Assembly (NCBI GenBank): GCA_039800005.1 | Contig: JBDLRN010000047.1 | Coordinates: 1-27,883, forward strand | DNA from: Casp-actino8 sp039800005 | GTDB taxonomy: Bacteria > Actinomycetota > Acidimicrobiia > Acidimicrobiales > Ilumatobacteraceae | Reading direction: 5' to 3' | Length of the DNA: 27,883 nt | Shown: positions 16,486-23,481 of the stretch, in pieces | Position numbering within the stretch: position 1 is the stretch's first letter | Layout: each line of letters begins with the position of its first letter | Translations under genes and position numbers: made by a program | Notes under the pieces: model-generated | What the model saw: the letters and a program-made list of their open reading frames with translations, nothing else | What the model was told of the DNA's origin: nothing | Databases searched by the model: none

Positions 16486-17637
16486 TCATCGTGGAATCGT
16501 GACGGTCGAGGTGGTGACCGAGTCGAGGAAATCCCGGTCGACCTCGACACCGCACCCGGGGCGGGTGGGCACCGTCACGTGGCCGTCGGCGAGCCGCACC
16601 GGTTCGTCGACGATGTCGCGGGCCCAGAACCGGTCGCTGGCCGACACGTCGCCGGTGACGGTGAAGTTCGGCAAGGCGGCGAGAGCGAGATTCATGGCGC
16701 GGCCGATCCCGGTTTCGAGCATGCCGCCGCACCACACCGGAACCCCGCGTTCGGCGCACACGTCGTGCACGCGCACCGCCTCGAGATAGCCGCCGACTCG
16801 TCCGGCCTTGATGTTCACGATCGAGCAGGCGCCGCGCTCGATGGCGTCGACGGCGGCATGCGCCGAGGTGATCGACTCGTCGAGGCAGATCGGCGTGGCC
16901 ACGTGGTGGGCGATGAGCGCGTGTCCGGTCACGTCGTCCTCGGGCAACGGCTGTTCGATCAGGAGCAGGCCGAAACGGTCGAGCTGCGCGAGATGGGCCC
17001 CGTCGTCGCGGGTGTAGGCGGTGTTGGCGTCGACCTGCAACGGCACGTGATCACCGAAGGTCCGGCGGATCTCGGCGACCGGTTCGAGATCCCAGCCCGG
17101 CTCGATCTTCAACTTGATGCGCACGTAGCCGTCGGCGAGGTAGTCACCCACGGTGGTCACGAGGCGATCGATCGAGTCCATGATGCCGACCGACACGCCC
17201 GACGGAACCGTCGTGTGCACCGCACCGAGATGTGTGGCGAAGCTGATGCCGTGGGCGCGTAGTTGCGCGTCGAGCACCGCCGCCTCGATGGCACCTTTCG
17301 ACATACGGTGATCCTTGACCGGTTCGAGGATCCCGGCGACTCGTTCCGCCGACAGCCGGCCTCCGTCGTGTGCGAGAAGGCGCGGCACGAGATGGTGCTG
17401 CGAGACGTGCTGGCTGGCCTCCACGTATTCGCTCGAGTAGAGCGGTTCGTTGCCGGCCACGCATTCGCCCCAACCCTCCACTCCGTCGGCGACCACGCGC
17501 ACCAACAGGATGTCGCGAGCGGTCTCGGTGCCGAACGAGGTGCGGAACGGCGACACCAGCGGCAGATGAATCTGGCGCAGTTCGACGAGTTCGAGACGCA
17601 CCGGGTCGAGCGGTTCGGTGGTTGTTTCACGGGACAT
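16486..17637 (-). CDS. Enolase-superfamily enzyme: o-succinylbenzoate synthase / N-acylamino-acid racemase type
   Basis: The 383-residue protein carries the full muconate-lactonising-type active site: the KxK motif K175/K177 (RIKLKIEPGWD), metal ligands D203 (VDANTAY), E228 (IEQPL) and D253 (LDESI), and the opposing lysine K277 (NIKAGRVGG). WCGGMLETGIGRAMNLALAAL near the C-terminus is typical of the OSBS/NSAR family. It could make o-succinylbenzoate for menaquinone (MenC) or racemise N-acylamino acids. No other men gene is in the window. It overlaps a GNAT acyltransferase gene by 11 bases, an arrangement associated with N-succinylamino-acid racemases, so I favour that role without proof. Confidence 0.87.
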   Translation of the reverse strand: MSRETTTEPLDPVRLELVELRQIHLPLVSPFRTSFGTETARDILLVRVVADGVEGWGECVAGNEPLYSSEYVEASQHVSQHHLVPRLLAHDGGRLSAERVAGILEPVKDHRMSKGAIEAAVLDAQLRAHGISFATHLGAVHTTVPSGVSVGIMDSIDRLVTTVGDYLADGYVRIKLKIEPGWDLEPVAEIRRTFGDHVPLQVDANTAYTRDDGAHLAQLDRFGLLLIEQPLPEDDVTGHALIAHHVATPICLDESITSAHAAVDAIERGACSIVNIKAGRVGGYLEAVRVHDVCAERGVPVWCGGMLETGIGRAMNLALAALPNFTVTGDVSASDRFWARDIVDEPVRLADGHVTVPTRPGCGVEVDRDFLDSVTTSTVTIPR

Positions 17638-18403
17638 GCGAGAGCGTCTCCTCGATCGGTCGTCGGCTGATCACATACTGCCCGCTCGCCGTGAGGCCCG
17701 ACACGTGCCCGTTGTCGAGCAACGGGGCCAGGTCGGCGCGCAATTCGCGTCGCCATGCGCGAGCGCGGTCGGGATCGGTGGTGCGCAGTGCGACGATGTC
17801 GGCCGGAACCTCGACGAGCACGTCGTCGGCGTGCGGCACGATCGGCGACAGTGGCGCGCGTTCGGCCGCGGTCGAACGCGGCGCGTCGACGGCCCAGTGG
17901 GCGAGCAGGCGATCGGTGTCGTCGACGCCGTTGATCTCGTCGCCGAGCGGTCCGTAGAAGTCGACGTGATACTCGGTGGCCACCGCGCCGAGGACGTGCA
18001 GGTTGAACCAGCCGTTGCGACGCACGAGCGGATCGAAGGTCCAGGTGACCGCGGCCAGTCCGTGGTCACGACTCCACGCGCGCTGGTGCTGTTTGATGCG
18101 GCGTCCGAGCCCGCTGTTCTGGAGTCCTGACTCCACGCCGGTGATGTGGGAGTGCAGACACCAGTTGTCGCGATGATGGTCACCTCGGTGACGGGCCAAC
18201 ATCCCGAACGACACGCCCACCATCCGGGATCGGCGATCGGATGTGTCGAAGGCTCCGGCGACGTATCCGCCCGCGTGCGCGAGGGCCATGAGGAACGACG
18301 GGCTGACGAACGAACCCGGTGGTGTGCCCCAGATCCGATCGGCGACCCGCAGGAGTTCCTCCATCTCGCCCAGGGTGCTGAGGGTGCGGATCTCGGGCTC
18401 CAT
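17627..18403 (-). CDS. GNAT-family acyltransferase (COG3375-like)
   Basis: This is a 258-residue predicted acyl-CoA-dependent N-acyltransferase. Residues 1-130 have the GNAT fold: IRTLSTLGEMEELLRVADRIWG, VAGAFDTSDRRSRMVGVSFG, and LHSHITGVESGLQNSGLGRRIKQHQRAWS, where SGLGRRIK corresponds to the CoA pyrophosphate loop. WTFDPLVRRNGWFNLHVLGAVATEYHVDFYG and the longer C-terminal half are typical of the COG3375 subgroup rather than of small GNAT enzymes. It is the first gene of the pair and overlaps the enolase-superfamily gene. Its likely role is to acylate an amino acid that the partner racemises. It is divergent from serA. Confidence 0.85.
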   Translation of the reverse strand: MEPEIRTLSTLGEMEELLRVADRIWGTPPGSFVSPSFLMALAHAGGYVAGAFDTSDRRSRMVGVSFGMLARHRGDHHRDNWCLHSHITGVESGLQNSGLGRRIKQHQRAWSRDHGLAAVTWTFDPLVRRNGWFNLHVLGAVATEYHVDFYGPLGDEINGVDDTDRLLAHWAVDAPRSTAAERAPLSPIVPHADDVLVEVPADIVALRTTDPDRARAWRRELRADLAPLLDNGHVSGLTASGQYVISRRPIEETLSHVP

Positions 18404-18447
18404 GACGTCCGTTGTAGCAAAGGAGGACGGTCAGGAGTCACGGGACG

Positions 18448-18462
18448 TTGACGAAATGTCAA
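18448..18462. promoter_or_regulatory. Inverted repeat TTGAC-N5-GTCAA between divergent genes
   Basis: This perfect 5-bp inverted repeat with a 5-base spacer is centred between the GNAT and serA starts. It is directly followed by an AACCGGTT palindrome (18462-18469). It could be an operator for either gene. Read on the minus strand it also contains TTGACA, a consensus -35 hexamer. Confidence 0.35.
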
Positions 18463-18510
18463 ACCGGTTCTTCGTGGGTGGGGTCGAGCGGCCACGATAG
18501 GAAACTGTCT

Positions 18511-20076
18511 ATGGCTCGCATTCTGGTCACCGAAGAAATCGCCGAAGGAGGCCTCGACCGTCTCCGGGCGGCCGGGCACGAGGTGATCGTCCGCACCGAT
18601 CTGTCGGCGGGTGAGCTGCCGGCGGCTCTCGCCGGGGTGAACGCTCTCATCATCCGTTCGGCCACGCAGGTGACCGCCGAGGTGTTGGCCGGCGCCACCG
18701 ACCTGATCGTGGTGGGTCGGGCCGGCATCGGTCTCGACAACGTCGACGTGGAGGCCGCTACCACGCGTGGCGTGATGGTCGTGAACGCACCGCAGTCGAA
18801 CATCGTGTCGGCCGCCGAACACACCATGGCCCTGCTCCTCGCGTCGGCGCGCAACGTGGCCCAGGCGCACGCTGCCCTGAAGGCCGGTCGTTGGGAGCGC
18901 AGCCGATGGGAAGGCGTCGAGTTGGCCGACAAGACCCTCGGCATCGTCGGTCTCGGTCGCATCGGCAAGTTGGTCGCGCAGCGGGCGGCCGGTTTCGGTA
19001 TGCGACTCATCGCTTACGACCCCTTCGTGACACCCGATCGCGCGCGTCAGATGAACGTCGATCTCGTGGCGCTCGACGATCTGGTGGCGCAGAGCGACTT
19101 CATCACCGTGCATCTCCCCAAGACCAAGGAGACCAAGGGCATCATCGGCCGCGACATTCTCGCCAAGGCCAAGCCCGATCTGCGTGTCATCAACGTGGCG
19201 CGTGGTGGGATCGTCGACGAAGAGGCCTTGGCCGAAGCGGTGCGTTCGGGTCAGATCGCCGGTGCGGCGCTCGACGTGTTCGACGTCGAGCCGTGCACCG
19301 AGAGTCCGTTGTTCGAACTCGACGCCGTGGTCGTGACACCTCACCTGGGTGCGAGTACGCGTGAAGCCCAGGACAAGGCCGGCGACACCATCGCCGACAT
19401 GGTGCAGCTGGCGTTGGCGGGCGACTTCGTTCCGTTCGCCGTGAACGTGTCGGCCGCCGAGGCCAACGAGACGCTGCGACCGTTCCTGCCGCTCGCCGAG
19501 CGGCTCGGCCGACTGTTCGCGCGACTCGTCGACACCGTGCCCTCGCAACTCGACATCAGCACCGAGGGCGAGATCGCACAGTACGACAACCGCATCCTCA
19601 CGCTCAGCGTGTTGAAGGGTTTCTTCGGTGCGGTCTCCGACGAGCCGGTGACCTACGTGAACGCGCCGCAGATGGCCAAGGCGGCTGGTGTCGACGTGCG
19701 CGAGTTGGCATCACGTGAATCGCAGGAGTACGTGAACCTGCTCACGTTGCGTGGTGGCGGACACAGCATCGCCGGCACGCTCACGGGTCGTCGCGGCGAG
19801 CCGCGTCTCGTGATGATCGAGGATCACACGACCGACGTTCCGCCGGCCGAGAACATGCTCGTGGTGCGCAACGACGACCGACCGGGTGTGATCGGTCTCG
19901 TCGGTACCGTGCTCGGTGACGCGGGCGTGAACATCAACGACATGGACGTGGGCCGTAGTCCGCAGCCCGGATCGGCGCTCATGGTGATCGCCACGTCGGG
20001 GCCGGTGCCCGACGAGGTGCTCGGCGCCCTGCGGTCGTCGCCTGGCATCGTCTCGCTCCACACCCTCCACGCCTGA
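18511..20076 (+). CDS. serA: D-3-phosphoglycerate dehydrogenase SerA
   Basis: SerA oxidises 3-phosphoglycerate with NAD+, the first step of serine synthesis. The 521-residue protein is the long form with an intervening domain and a C-terminal ACT domain, the type found in mycobacteria and inhibited by serine. The NAD loop GLGRIG is at 148-153, and the catalytic residues are R231 (NVARGGIVDE), E260 (DVEP) and H278 (TPHLGAST). The ACT domain begins about residue 448 (MLVVRNDDRPGVIGLVGTVLGDAGVNINDM). A TAGGAA box 7 bases before the ATG may be its -10. It is convergent with pyrF and divergent from the GNAT gene. Confidence 0.96.
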   Translation: MARILVTEEIAEGGLDRLRAAGHEVIVRTDLSAGELPAALAGVNALIIRSATQVTAEVLAGATDLIVVGRAGIGLDNVDVEAATTRGVMVVNAPQSNIVSAAEHTMALLLASARNVAQAHAALKAGRWERSRWEGVELADKTLGIVGLGRIGKLVAQRAAGFGMRLIAYDPFVTPDRARQMNVDLVALDDLVAQSDFITVHLPKTKETKGIIGRDILAKAKPDLRVINVARGGIVDEEALAEAVRSGQIAGAALDVFDVEPCTESPLFELDAVVVTPHLGASTREAQDKAGDTIADMVQLALAGDFVPFAVNVSAAEANETLRPFLPLAERLGRLFARLVDTVPSQLDISTEGEIAQYDNRILTLSVLKGFFGAVSDEPVTYVNAPQMAKAAGVDVRELASRESQEYVNLLTLRGGGHSIAGTLTGRRGEPRLVMIEDHTTDVPPAENMLVVRNDDRPGVIGLVGTVLGDAGVNINDMDVGRSPQPGSALMVIATSGPVPDEVLGALRSSPGIVSLHTLHA

Positions 20077-20121
20077 CCCCACCGGTGTTCGATCCCCACC
20101 CCTCGCCGGCGGTGAGCGGTG

Positions 20122-20168
20122 TTCTGGTGAGGATTTTTCACCGCATAGGTGAAGATCGCGCACCAGAA
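20122..20168. terminator. Nested inverted repeat between convergent serA and pyrF
   Basis: Outer arms TTCTGGTG (20122-20129) and CACCAGAA (20161-20168) enclose an inner hairpin TTCACC-GCATA-GGTGAA (20137-20153). The position between two convergent stop codons suggests a bidirectional terminator. The run TTTTT (20134-20138) lies inside the structure rather than after it. Confidence 0.5.
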
Positions 20169-20176
20169 ACGATGGC

Positions 20177-20995
20177 TCAGTGGGTGGACACGGCGCGAAT
20201 CTCGTCGCGCGTGGCCTCCGCGGCGCGGGTCGTGGCGTCGATCCAGTCGGATCCACCACTCGCGTACAGCACGGCACGTGATGAGTTGATCATCATTCCG
20301 TAGCCGGATGAATCGGCACCGGCCCGAACCGTCGCCTTCACGTCGCCGCCCTGCGCGCCGATGCCCGGAACGAGCAACGGCAGATCGCCCACGATCGCAC
20401 GAACGCGACGCAATTCGTCGGGAACCGTGGCACCCACGACGAGGGCTACCTCGCCCTTGGTCGACCAGTCGTCGACGGCCCGACGAGCGATCGTCTCGTA
20501 CAGCGGCGCACCGTTCACCGTCAGATTCTGCAGATCGGCCCCACCCGGGTTCGACGTGCGACACAGCACGATCACGCCTTTGCCGCGGTGGGCGAGAAAC
20601 GGCTCGATGGAATCGGTGCCGAGATAAGGATTGACGGTCACGGCGTCGGCGCCGTAGCGCTCGAAGGCCTCGACGGCGTAACGCTCAGCGGTGGATCCGA
20701 TGTCACCGCGCTTGGCGTCGAGGATCAGAACGGCATCGGGAGTCGTGGCGCGGATGTGCGCGCACAAGAACTCGAGCTCGCGTTCGGCCCCGATCGCGGC
20801 GAAGTAGGCGATCTGGGGTTTGAACGCGCACACCGTGTGGGCGGTGGCGTCGACGACTGCGCGGCAGAAGTCGAGTACTCCTCGCGCCGACCGCTCCACA
20901 CCTTCGGGGAACTTCGAAGGATCGGGATCGAGCCCGACGCACAACATCGAATCGGCGGTCCGCCACGCCGATCGGAGTTTCGTGTGGAACGACAG
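20177..20995 (-). CDS. pyrF: Orotidine 5'-phosphate decarboxylase PyrF, probable CTG start
   Basis: PyrF makes UMP from OMP in pyrimidine synthesis. Residues 15-27 (DSMLCVGLDPDPS), FKPQ near 58 and the catalytic array D93-K95-D98 in LDAKRGDIGSTAERY identify a group 2 enzyme; the 272-residue length fits. PGIGAQGGD forms the phosphate-binding end. The family N-terminus (SFHTKLRSAW) starts right after a CTG codon at 20995, and GAGGG lies 7 bases upstream. No ATG, GTG or TTG exists in frame nearby: the next one upstream is about 150 bases away inside the ferredoxin gene. The first downstream ATG (20947) would remove the first helix. It starts 2 bases after the ferredoxin stop and is probably translationally coupled. 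Confidence 0.93.
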   Translation of the reverse strand: MSFHTKLRSAWRTADSMLCVGLDPDPSKFPEGVERSARGVLDFCRAVVDATAHTVCAFKPQIAYFAAIGAERELEFLCAHIRATTPDAVLILDAKRGDIGSTAERYAVEAFERYGADAVTVNPYLGTDSIEPFLAHRGKGVIVLCRTSNPGGADLQNLTVNGAPLYETIARRAVDDWSTKGEVALVVGATVPDELRRVRAIVGDLPLLVPGIGAQGGDVKATVRAGADSSGYGMMINSSRAVLYASGGSDWIDATTRAAEATRDEIRAVSTH

Positions 20996-20997
20996 TG

Positions 20998-21189
20998 TCA
21001 GCCCTCGACGGTGATGGCCGCAGTGGGGCAGAGGTCGGCCGCCTGTTCGACTTTCTCGCGCAACTCTTCGCCCGGCTCCTCCTGGAGCACGTAGAGGTAG
21101 CCGTCGGCGCGGACCTCGAACACCTCGGGGCAGACCTGCATGCACGAACCGGTGGATGCACAAACGTCGAAGTCGACAGTGACTCGCAT
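20998..21189 (-). CDS. Small 3Fe-4S-type ferredoxin
   Basis: This 63-residue electron carrier begins MRVTVDFDVCASTGSCMQVC. The cluster ligands are C16, C20 or their neighbours and C54, in the spacing C10-x5-C16-x3-C20-P...C54-P. The C-x5-C spacing, instead of the four-cysteine CxxCxxC pattern, is typical of actinobacterial single-cluster [3Fe-4S] ferredoxins, which often serve cytochromes P450. No P450 or ferredoxin reductase is in the window. A GAGGAGAGGGAC ribosome site precedes the ATG. It lies 85 bases after leuA on the same strand and 2 bases before pyrF. Confidence 0.92.
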   Translation of the reverse strand: MRVTVDFDVCASTGSCMQVCPEVFEVRADGYLYVLQEEPGEELREKVEQAADLCPTAAITVEG

Positions 21190-21274
21190 GTCCCTCTCCT
21201 CGTGATTCCTCGTGTTGGGCCGATCGTCCCGGCGGGGGAGTCTCCGACCTGTCGTCAGGTCCGACGATAGTGCT

Positions 21275-23017
21275 CTAGCGCCGGGACTGATGGCGTTCGT
21301 GGGCCGACAGAACGGCCCGCAGTGACGCCGTCACCGTGTTCTCGTCGGTTCCGACACCCCACAGCACGTCGCCGGAGCGATTGACGGTCTCGACATAGGC
21401 GACTGCCTCGGCCTCGGACCCCTTGCCGATGGCGTGCTCGCTGTAGTCGACCACGTCGATCTCGGCGCCGAGTCCGCTGCGCATGGCGGTGACGAAGGCG
21501 TCGATGGGGCCGTTGCCGTCGCCGGAGATCGTGACGTGTTTCCCGTCGACGAGCAGTTGAGCGGTGATCGACGTGCGCCCACCGTTGCTCGACTGACTGC
21601 GCATCTCGTGGCTCTCGAGCACGTAGCGCGGCGCAGTGGGGAAGTACTCGGCCTTGAAAGCGTCCCACATCGTCAGCGGGCTGATCTCGGTGCCGAGGTC
21701 TTCGGTGATGTGCTGGATGCTCTTCGAGAACTCGATCTGCAGACGGCGCGGCAGGTCGAAGCCGTGCTCGGTCTTCATCACGTAGGCCACGCCGCCCTTG
21801 CCGCTCTGGCTGTTGACGCGGATCACCGCTTCGTACGAGCGGCCGAGATGCTTGGGATCGAGGGGCAGATACGGAACACCCCACTGGTCGTATTCACCCG
21901 CCGCGCGACCGGCGGCGGCCGCCTTGCGATCGATGGCTTCGAAACCCTTCTTGATCGCGTCCTGGTGACTACCGCTGAACGCCGTGTACACCAGATCGCC
22001 CACGTAGGGGTGGCGCGGGTGCACGGGTAGACGGTTGCAGTACTCGGCGGTGCGGCGTAGCGCGTCGATGTCGGAGATGTCGAGTTCGGGGTCGACGCCG
22101 TTCACGAACAGGTTCATGGCCAGGTTGACGATGTCGACGTTGCCGGTGCGCTCACCGTTGCCGAACAGCGTGCCTTCCACGCGATCGGCGCCGGCCATCA
22201 CGCCGAACTCGGCGGCGGCGACGGCGCATCCGCGGTCGTTGTGCGGGTGCAGACTGATGATCACCGAGTCGCGGTTCTTGATGGTGCGACCGAACCACTC
22301 GATCACGTCGCCGTACACGTTGGGGCTGTAGCACTCGACAGTGGCCGGCAGGTTGAGGATGAGGGGCTTTTCGGGTGTGGGCTGGATCACGTCCATCACC
22401 GCCTCGCACACTTCGATGGCGAACTCGGGTTCGGTGAGCGTGAAGCTCTCGGGCGAGTACTCGTAGCGCACGTCGGTTCCGGGCAAGGTGGGTTCGAGCG
22501 TCTTGCATTTGCGGGCGGCGTTGACCGCGATGTCGACGATGCCGGCCTTGTCGAGGCTGAACACGACCTCGCGCTGCAGCGGATTGGTCGAGTTGTAGAA
22601 GTGCACGATGGCCTTCTTGGCGCCGCGCAGCGATTCGTAGGTGCGCTCGATCAGTTCGTCACGACTCTGGACGAGCACTTGGATCCACACGTCGTCGGGG
22701 CAGATGTTCTCCTCGACGAGCTGGCGGACGAAGTCGAAGTCGGGCTGACTGGCCGAGGGGAAGCCGACCTCGATCTCGGTGAAGCCCATCGTGACGAGCA
22801 CGTCGAACATGCGGCGCTTGCGCTCGGGGTCCATCGGGTCGATGAGGGCCTGGTTGCCGTCGCGCAGGTCGACCGAGCACCACAAGGGGGCCTTGGTGAT
22901 GACGTTGTTCGGCCAGGTGCGGTCGTGAAGGACGAGGGGGATGAACGGCGCGTACTTGTCGTGGGACATGCGACCGATGCCCTTGTTCACGAATTGCGGG
23001 TGGCGGGTGCTGTTCAT
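21275..23017 (-). CDS. leuA: 2-isopropylmalate synthase LeuA
   Basis: LeuA condenses acetyl-CoA with 2-oxoisovalerate, the first committed step of leucine synthesis. The 580-residue protein is the long form. LWCSVDLRDGNQALIDPM (R52, D53) starts the TIM barrel, the metal-binding HPHNDRG is at about 257-263 and GNGERTGNVDIV follows. The C-terminal regulatory domain (about 440-580), which includes TAQLLVDGKHVTISGDGNGPIDAF, mediates leucine feedback inhibition in the family. The ATG at 23017 is chosen for its AGGAGA ribosome site; a longer open frame runs back through the terminator and is rejected. A leucine-rich leader frame and an intrinsic terminator lie upstream. Confidence 0.97.
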   Translation of the reverse strand: MNSTRHPQFVNKGIGRMSHDKYAPFIPLVLHDRTWPNNVITKAPLWCSVDLRDGNQALIDPMDPERKRRMFDVLVTMGFTEIEVGFPSASQPDFDFVRQLVEENICPDDVWIQVLVQSRDELIERTYESLRGAKKAIVHFYNSTNPLQREVVFSLDKAGIVDIAVNAARKCKTLEPTLPGTDVRYEYSPESFTLTEPEFAIEVCEAVMDVIQPTPEKPLILNLPATVECYSPNVYGDVIEWFGRTIKNRDSVIISLHPHNDRGCAVAAAEFGVMAGADRVEGTLFGNGERTGNVDIVNLAMNLFVNGVDPELDISDIDALRRTAEYCNRLPVHPRHPYVGDLVYTAFSGSHQDAIKKGFEAIDRKAAAAGRAAGEYDQWGVPYLPLDPKHLGRSYEAVIRVNSQSGKGGVAYVMKTEHGFDLPRRLQIEFSKSIQHITEDLGTEISPLTMWDAFKAEYFPTAPRYVLESHEMRSQSSNGGRTSITAQLLVDGKHVTISGDGNGPIDAFVTAMRSGLGAEIDVVDYSEHAIGKGSEAEAVAYVETVNRSGDVLWGVGTDENTVTASLRAVLSAHERHQSRR

Positions 23018-23059
23018 GTTCTCTCCTGGTTCGGTGACGGCTCGGCGGGGCAAACAAAA

Positions 23060-23086
23060 AACCCCGGCGCTGGTGCGCACGGGGTT
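23060..23086 (-). terminator. Intrinsic terminator/attenuator in the leuA leader
   Basis: On the minus strand AACCCCG and GCGC pair with GCGC and CGGGGTT, giving an 11-bp stem with one bulged base and a 4-base loop. It is followed at once by TTTTTTGTTTG (complement of 23051-23061, partly shared with the stem). It lies between the leader frame and leuA, 43 bases before the leuA ATG, so it must be read through or suppressed for leuA expression. Confidence 0.85.
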
Positions 23087-23113
23087 CGGCGAACGCGATA
23101 TGGGGCGTCCGCC

Positions 23114-23146
23114 CTACATAAGAAGGAGGCCTCGCAGAGTGGTCAC
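23114..23146 (-). CDS. leuL: Leucine-rich leader peptide of the leuA attenuator
   Basis: This 10-codon frame reads VTTLRGLLLM followed by TAG. It has four leucine codons, three of them consecutive (CTC CTT CTT). It ends 28 bases before the terminator stem and 97 bases before leuA. In classical attenuation, ribosome stalling at such codons during leucine shortage prevents the terminator from forming. The GTG start lies 7 bases after a TAAGGT box, so the leader itself may be translated from a leaderless transcript. It is too short for normal gene finding; the leucine run, position and downstream terminator are the evidence. The symbol is by analogy. Confidence 0.78.
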   Translation of the reverse strand: MTTLRGLLLM

Positions 23147-23153
23147 GGATCCG

Positions 23154-23183
23154 ACCTTACCGATCCGTCCCCACCCCCGGCAA
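23154..23183 (-). promoter_or_regulatory. Putative promoter of the leuA leader
   Basis: On the minus strand TTGCCG (23178-23183) and TAAGGT (23154-23159) are separated by 18 bases. The predicted start of transcription falls at or next to the leader GTG at 23146. Confidence 0.55.
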
Positions 23184-23196
23184 CCATCGACATTCG

Positions 23197-23247
23197 CCCA
23201 CTCTGTAGCGCAAGTTCTCCTGGAGAGAACTTGCGCTACAGAGTGGG
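23197..23247. repeat. Perfect 23-bp inverted repeat with 5-base loop
   Basis: The left arm 23197-23219 (beginning CCCACTCTGTAGCGC) is the exact reverse complement of the right arm 23225-23247; the loop is CTGGA. It lies after the stop of the 58-residue gene and before the leuA promoter. No T-run follows on either strand. It could be a factor-independent terminator without a U-tract, a protein-binding site or a mobile palindromic repeat unit. Confidence 0.9.
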
Positions 23248-23259
23248 TGGAAAATGAGG

Positions 23260-23436
23260 TCAGTGGGCGGTGGCGAGTTCGGCGGCGAGTTCGGCGTCGA
23301 GGTCGGCCACAGCCGCCTCGGCCACCACGGCCCGCCAGTCGTACCCGACACCCTTGCCCGGATACGCCGGTTCGATCATGACCATGGGTTCGGTCAGATC
23401 CATGGGTGACGACGTGTTGACATTGCTGTTGTTCAT
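23260..23436 (-). CDS. 58-residue protein of unknown function
   Basis: I do not recognise this protein. It begins MNNSNVNTSSPMDLTEPMVM, continues IEPAYPGKGVGYDW and ends with an alanine- and acid-rich helix (AVVAEAAVADLDAELAAELATAH). Support for it being real: a strong ribosome site GGGGAGGT 9 bases before the ATG at 23436, a TAGGGT box further upstream, GC-rich third positions over the whole second half, and a long palindrome after its stop. The first dozen residues are asparagine/serine-rich and the C-terminal 25 look helical and acidic. There is no signal peptide, membrane segment or cysteine. It is divergent from thioredoxin and upstream of the leuA leader. Confidence 0.7.
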   Translation of the reverse strand: MNNSNVNTSSPMDLTEPMVMIEPAYPGKGVGYDWRAVVAEAAVADLDAELAAELATAH

Positions 23437-23481
23437 TTGGTCCAACCTCCCCAGGTTTGCTCGTGGACGGAAAGCCGTCGG

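Noticed and set aside
17671..19548. Antisense open frame of 625 codons over serA and the GNAT gene
   Set aside because: SerA and the GNAT protein are clear in other frames; the long frame is a composition artefact.
20996..21163. Longer PyrF starting inside the ferredoxin gene
   Set aside because: The added 50 or so residues are an Arg/Gly/Pro-rich out-of-frame reading of ferredoxin and have no PyrF counterpart.
23018..23080. Longer N-terminus for LeuA starting at 23080
   Set aside because: It would run through the terminator stem and T-run and ignore the AGGAGA site before the ATG at 23017.
23197..23247. Integron attC site or CRISPR repeat
   Set aside because: There is one copy only, no attC core sites, no integrase and no spacer-repeat periodicity.
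23260..23436. RiPP precursor peptide
   Set aside because: No radical SAM, cyclodehydratase, protease or exporter gene is adjacent, and there is no double-glycine or cysteine-rich core. Left as unknown.
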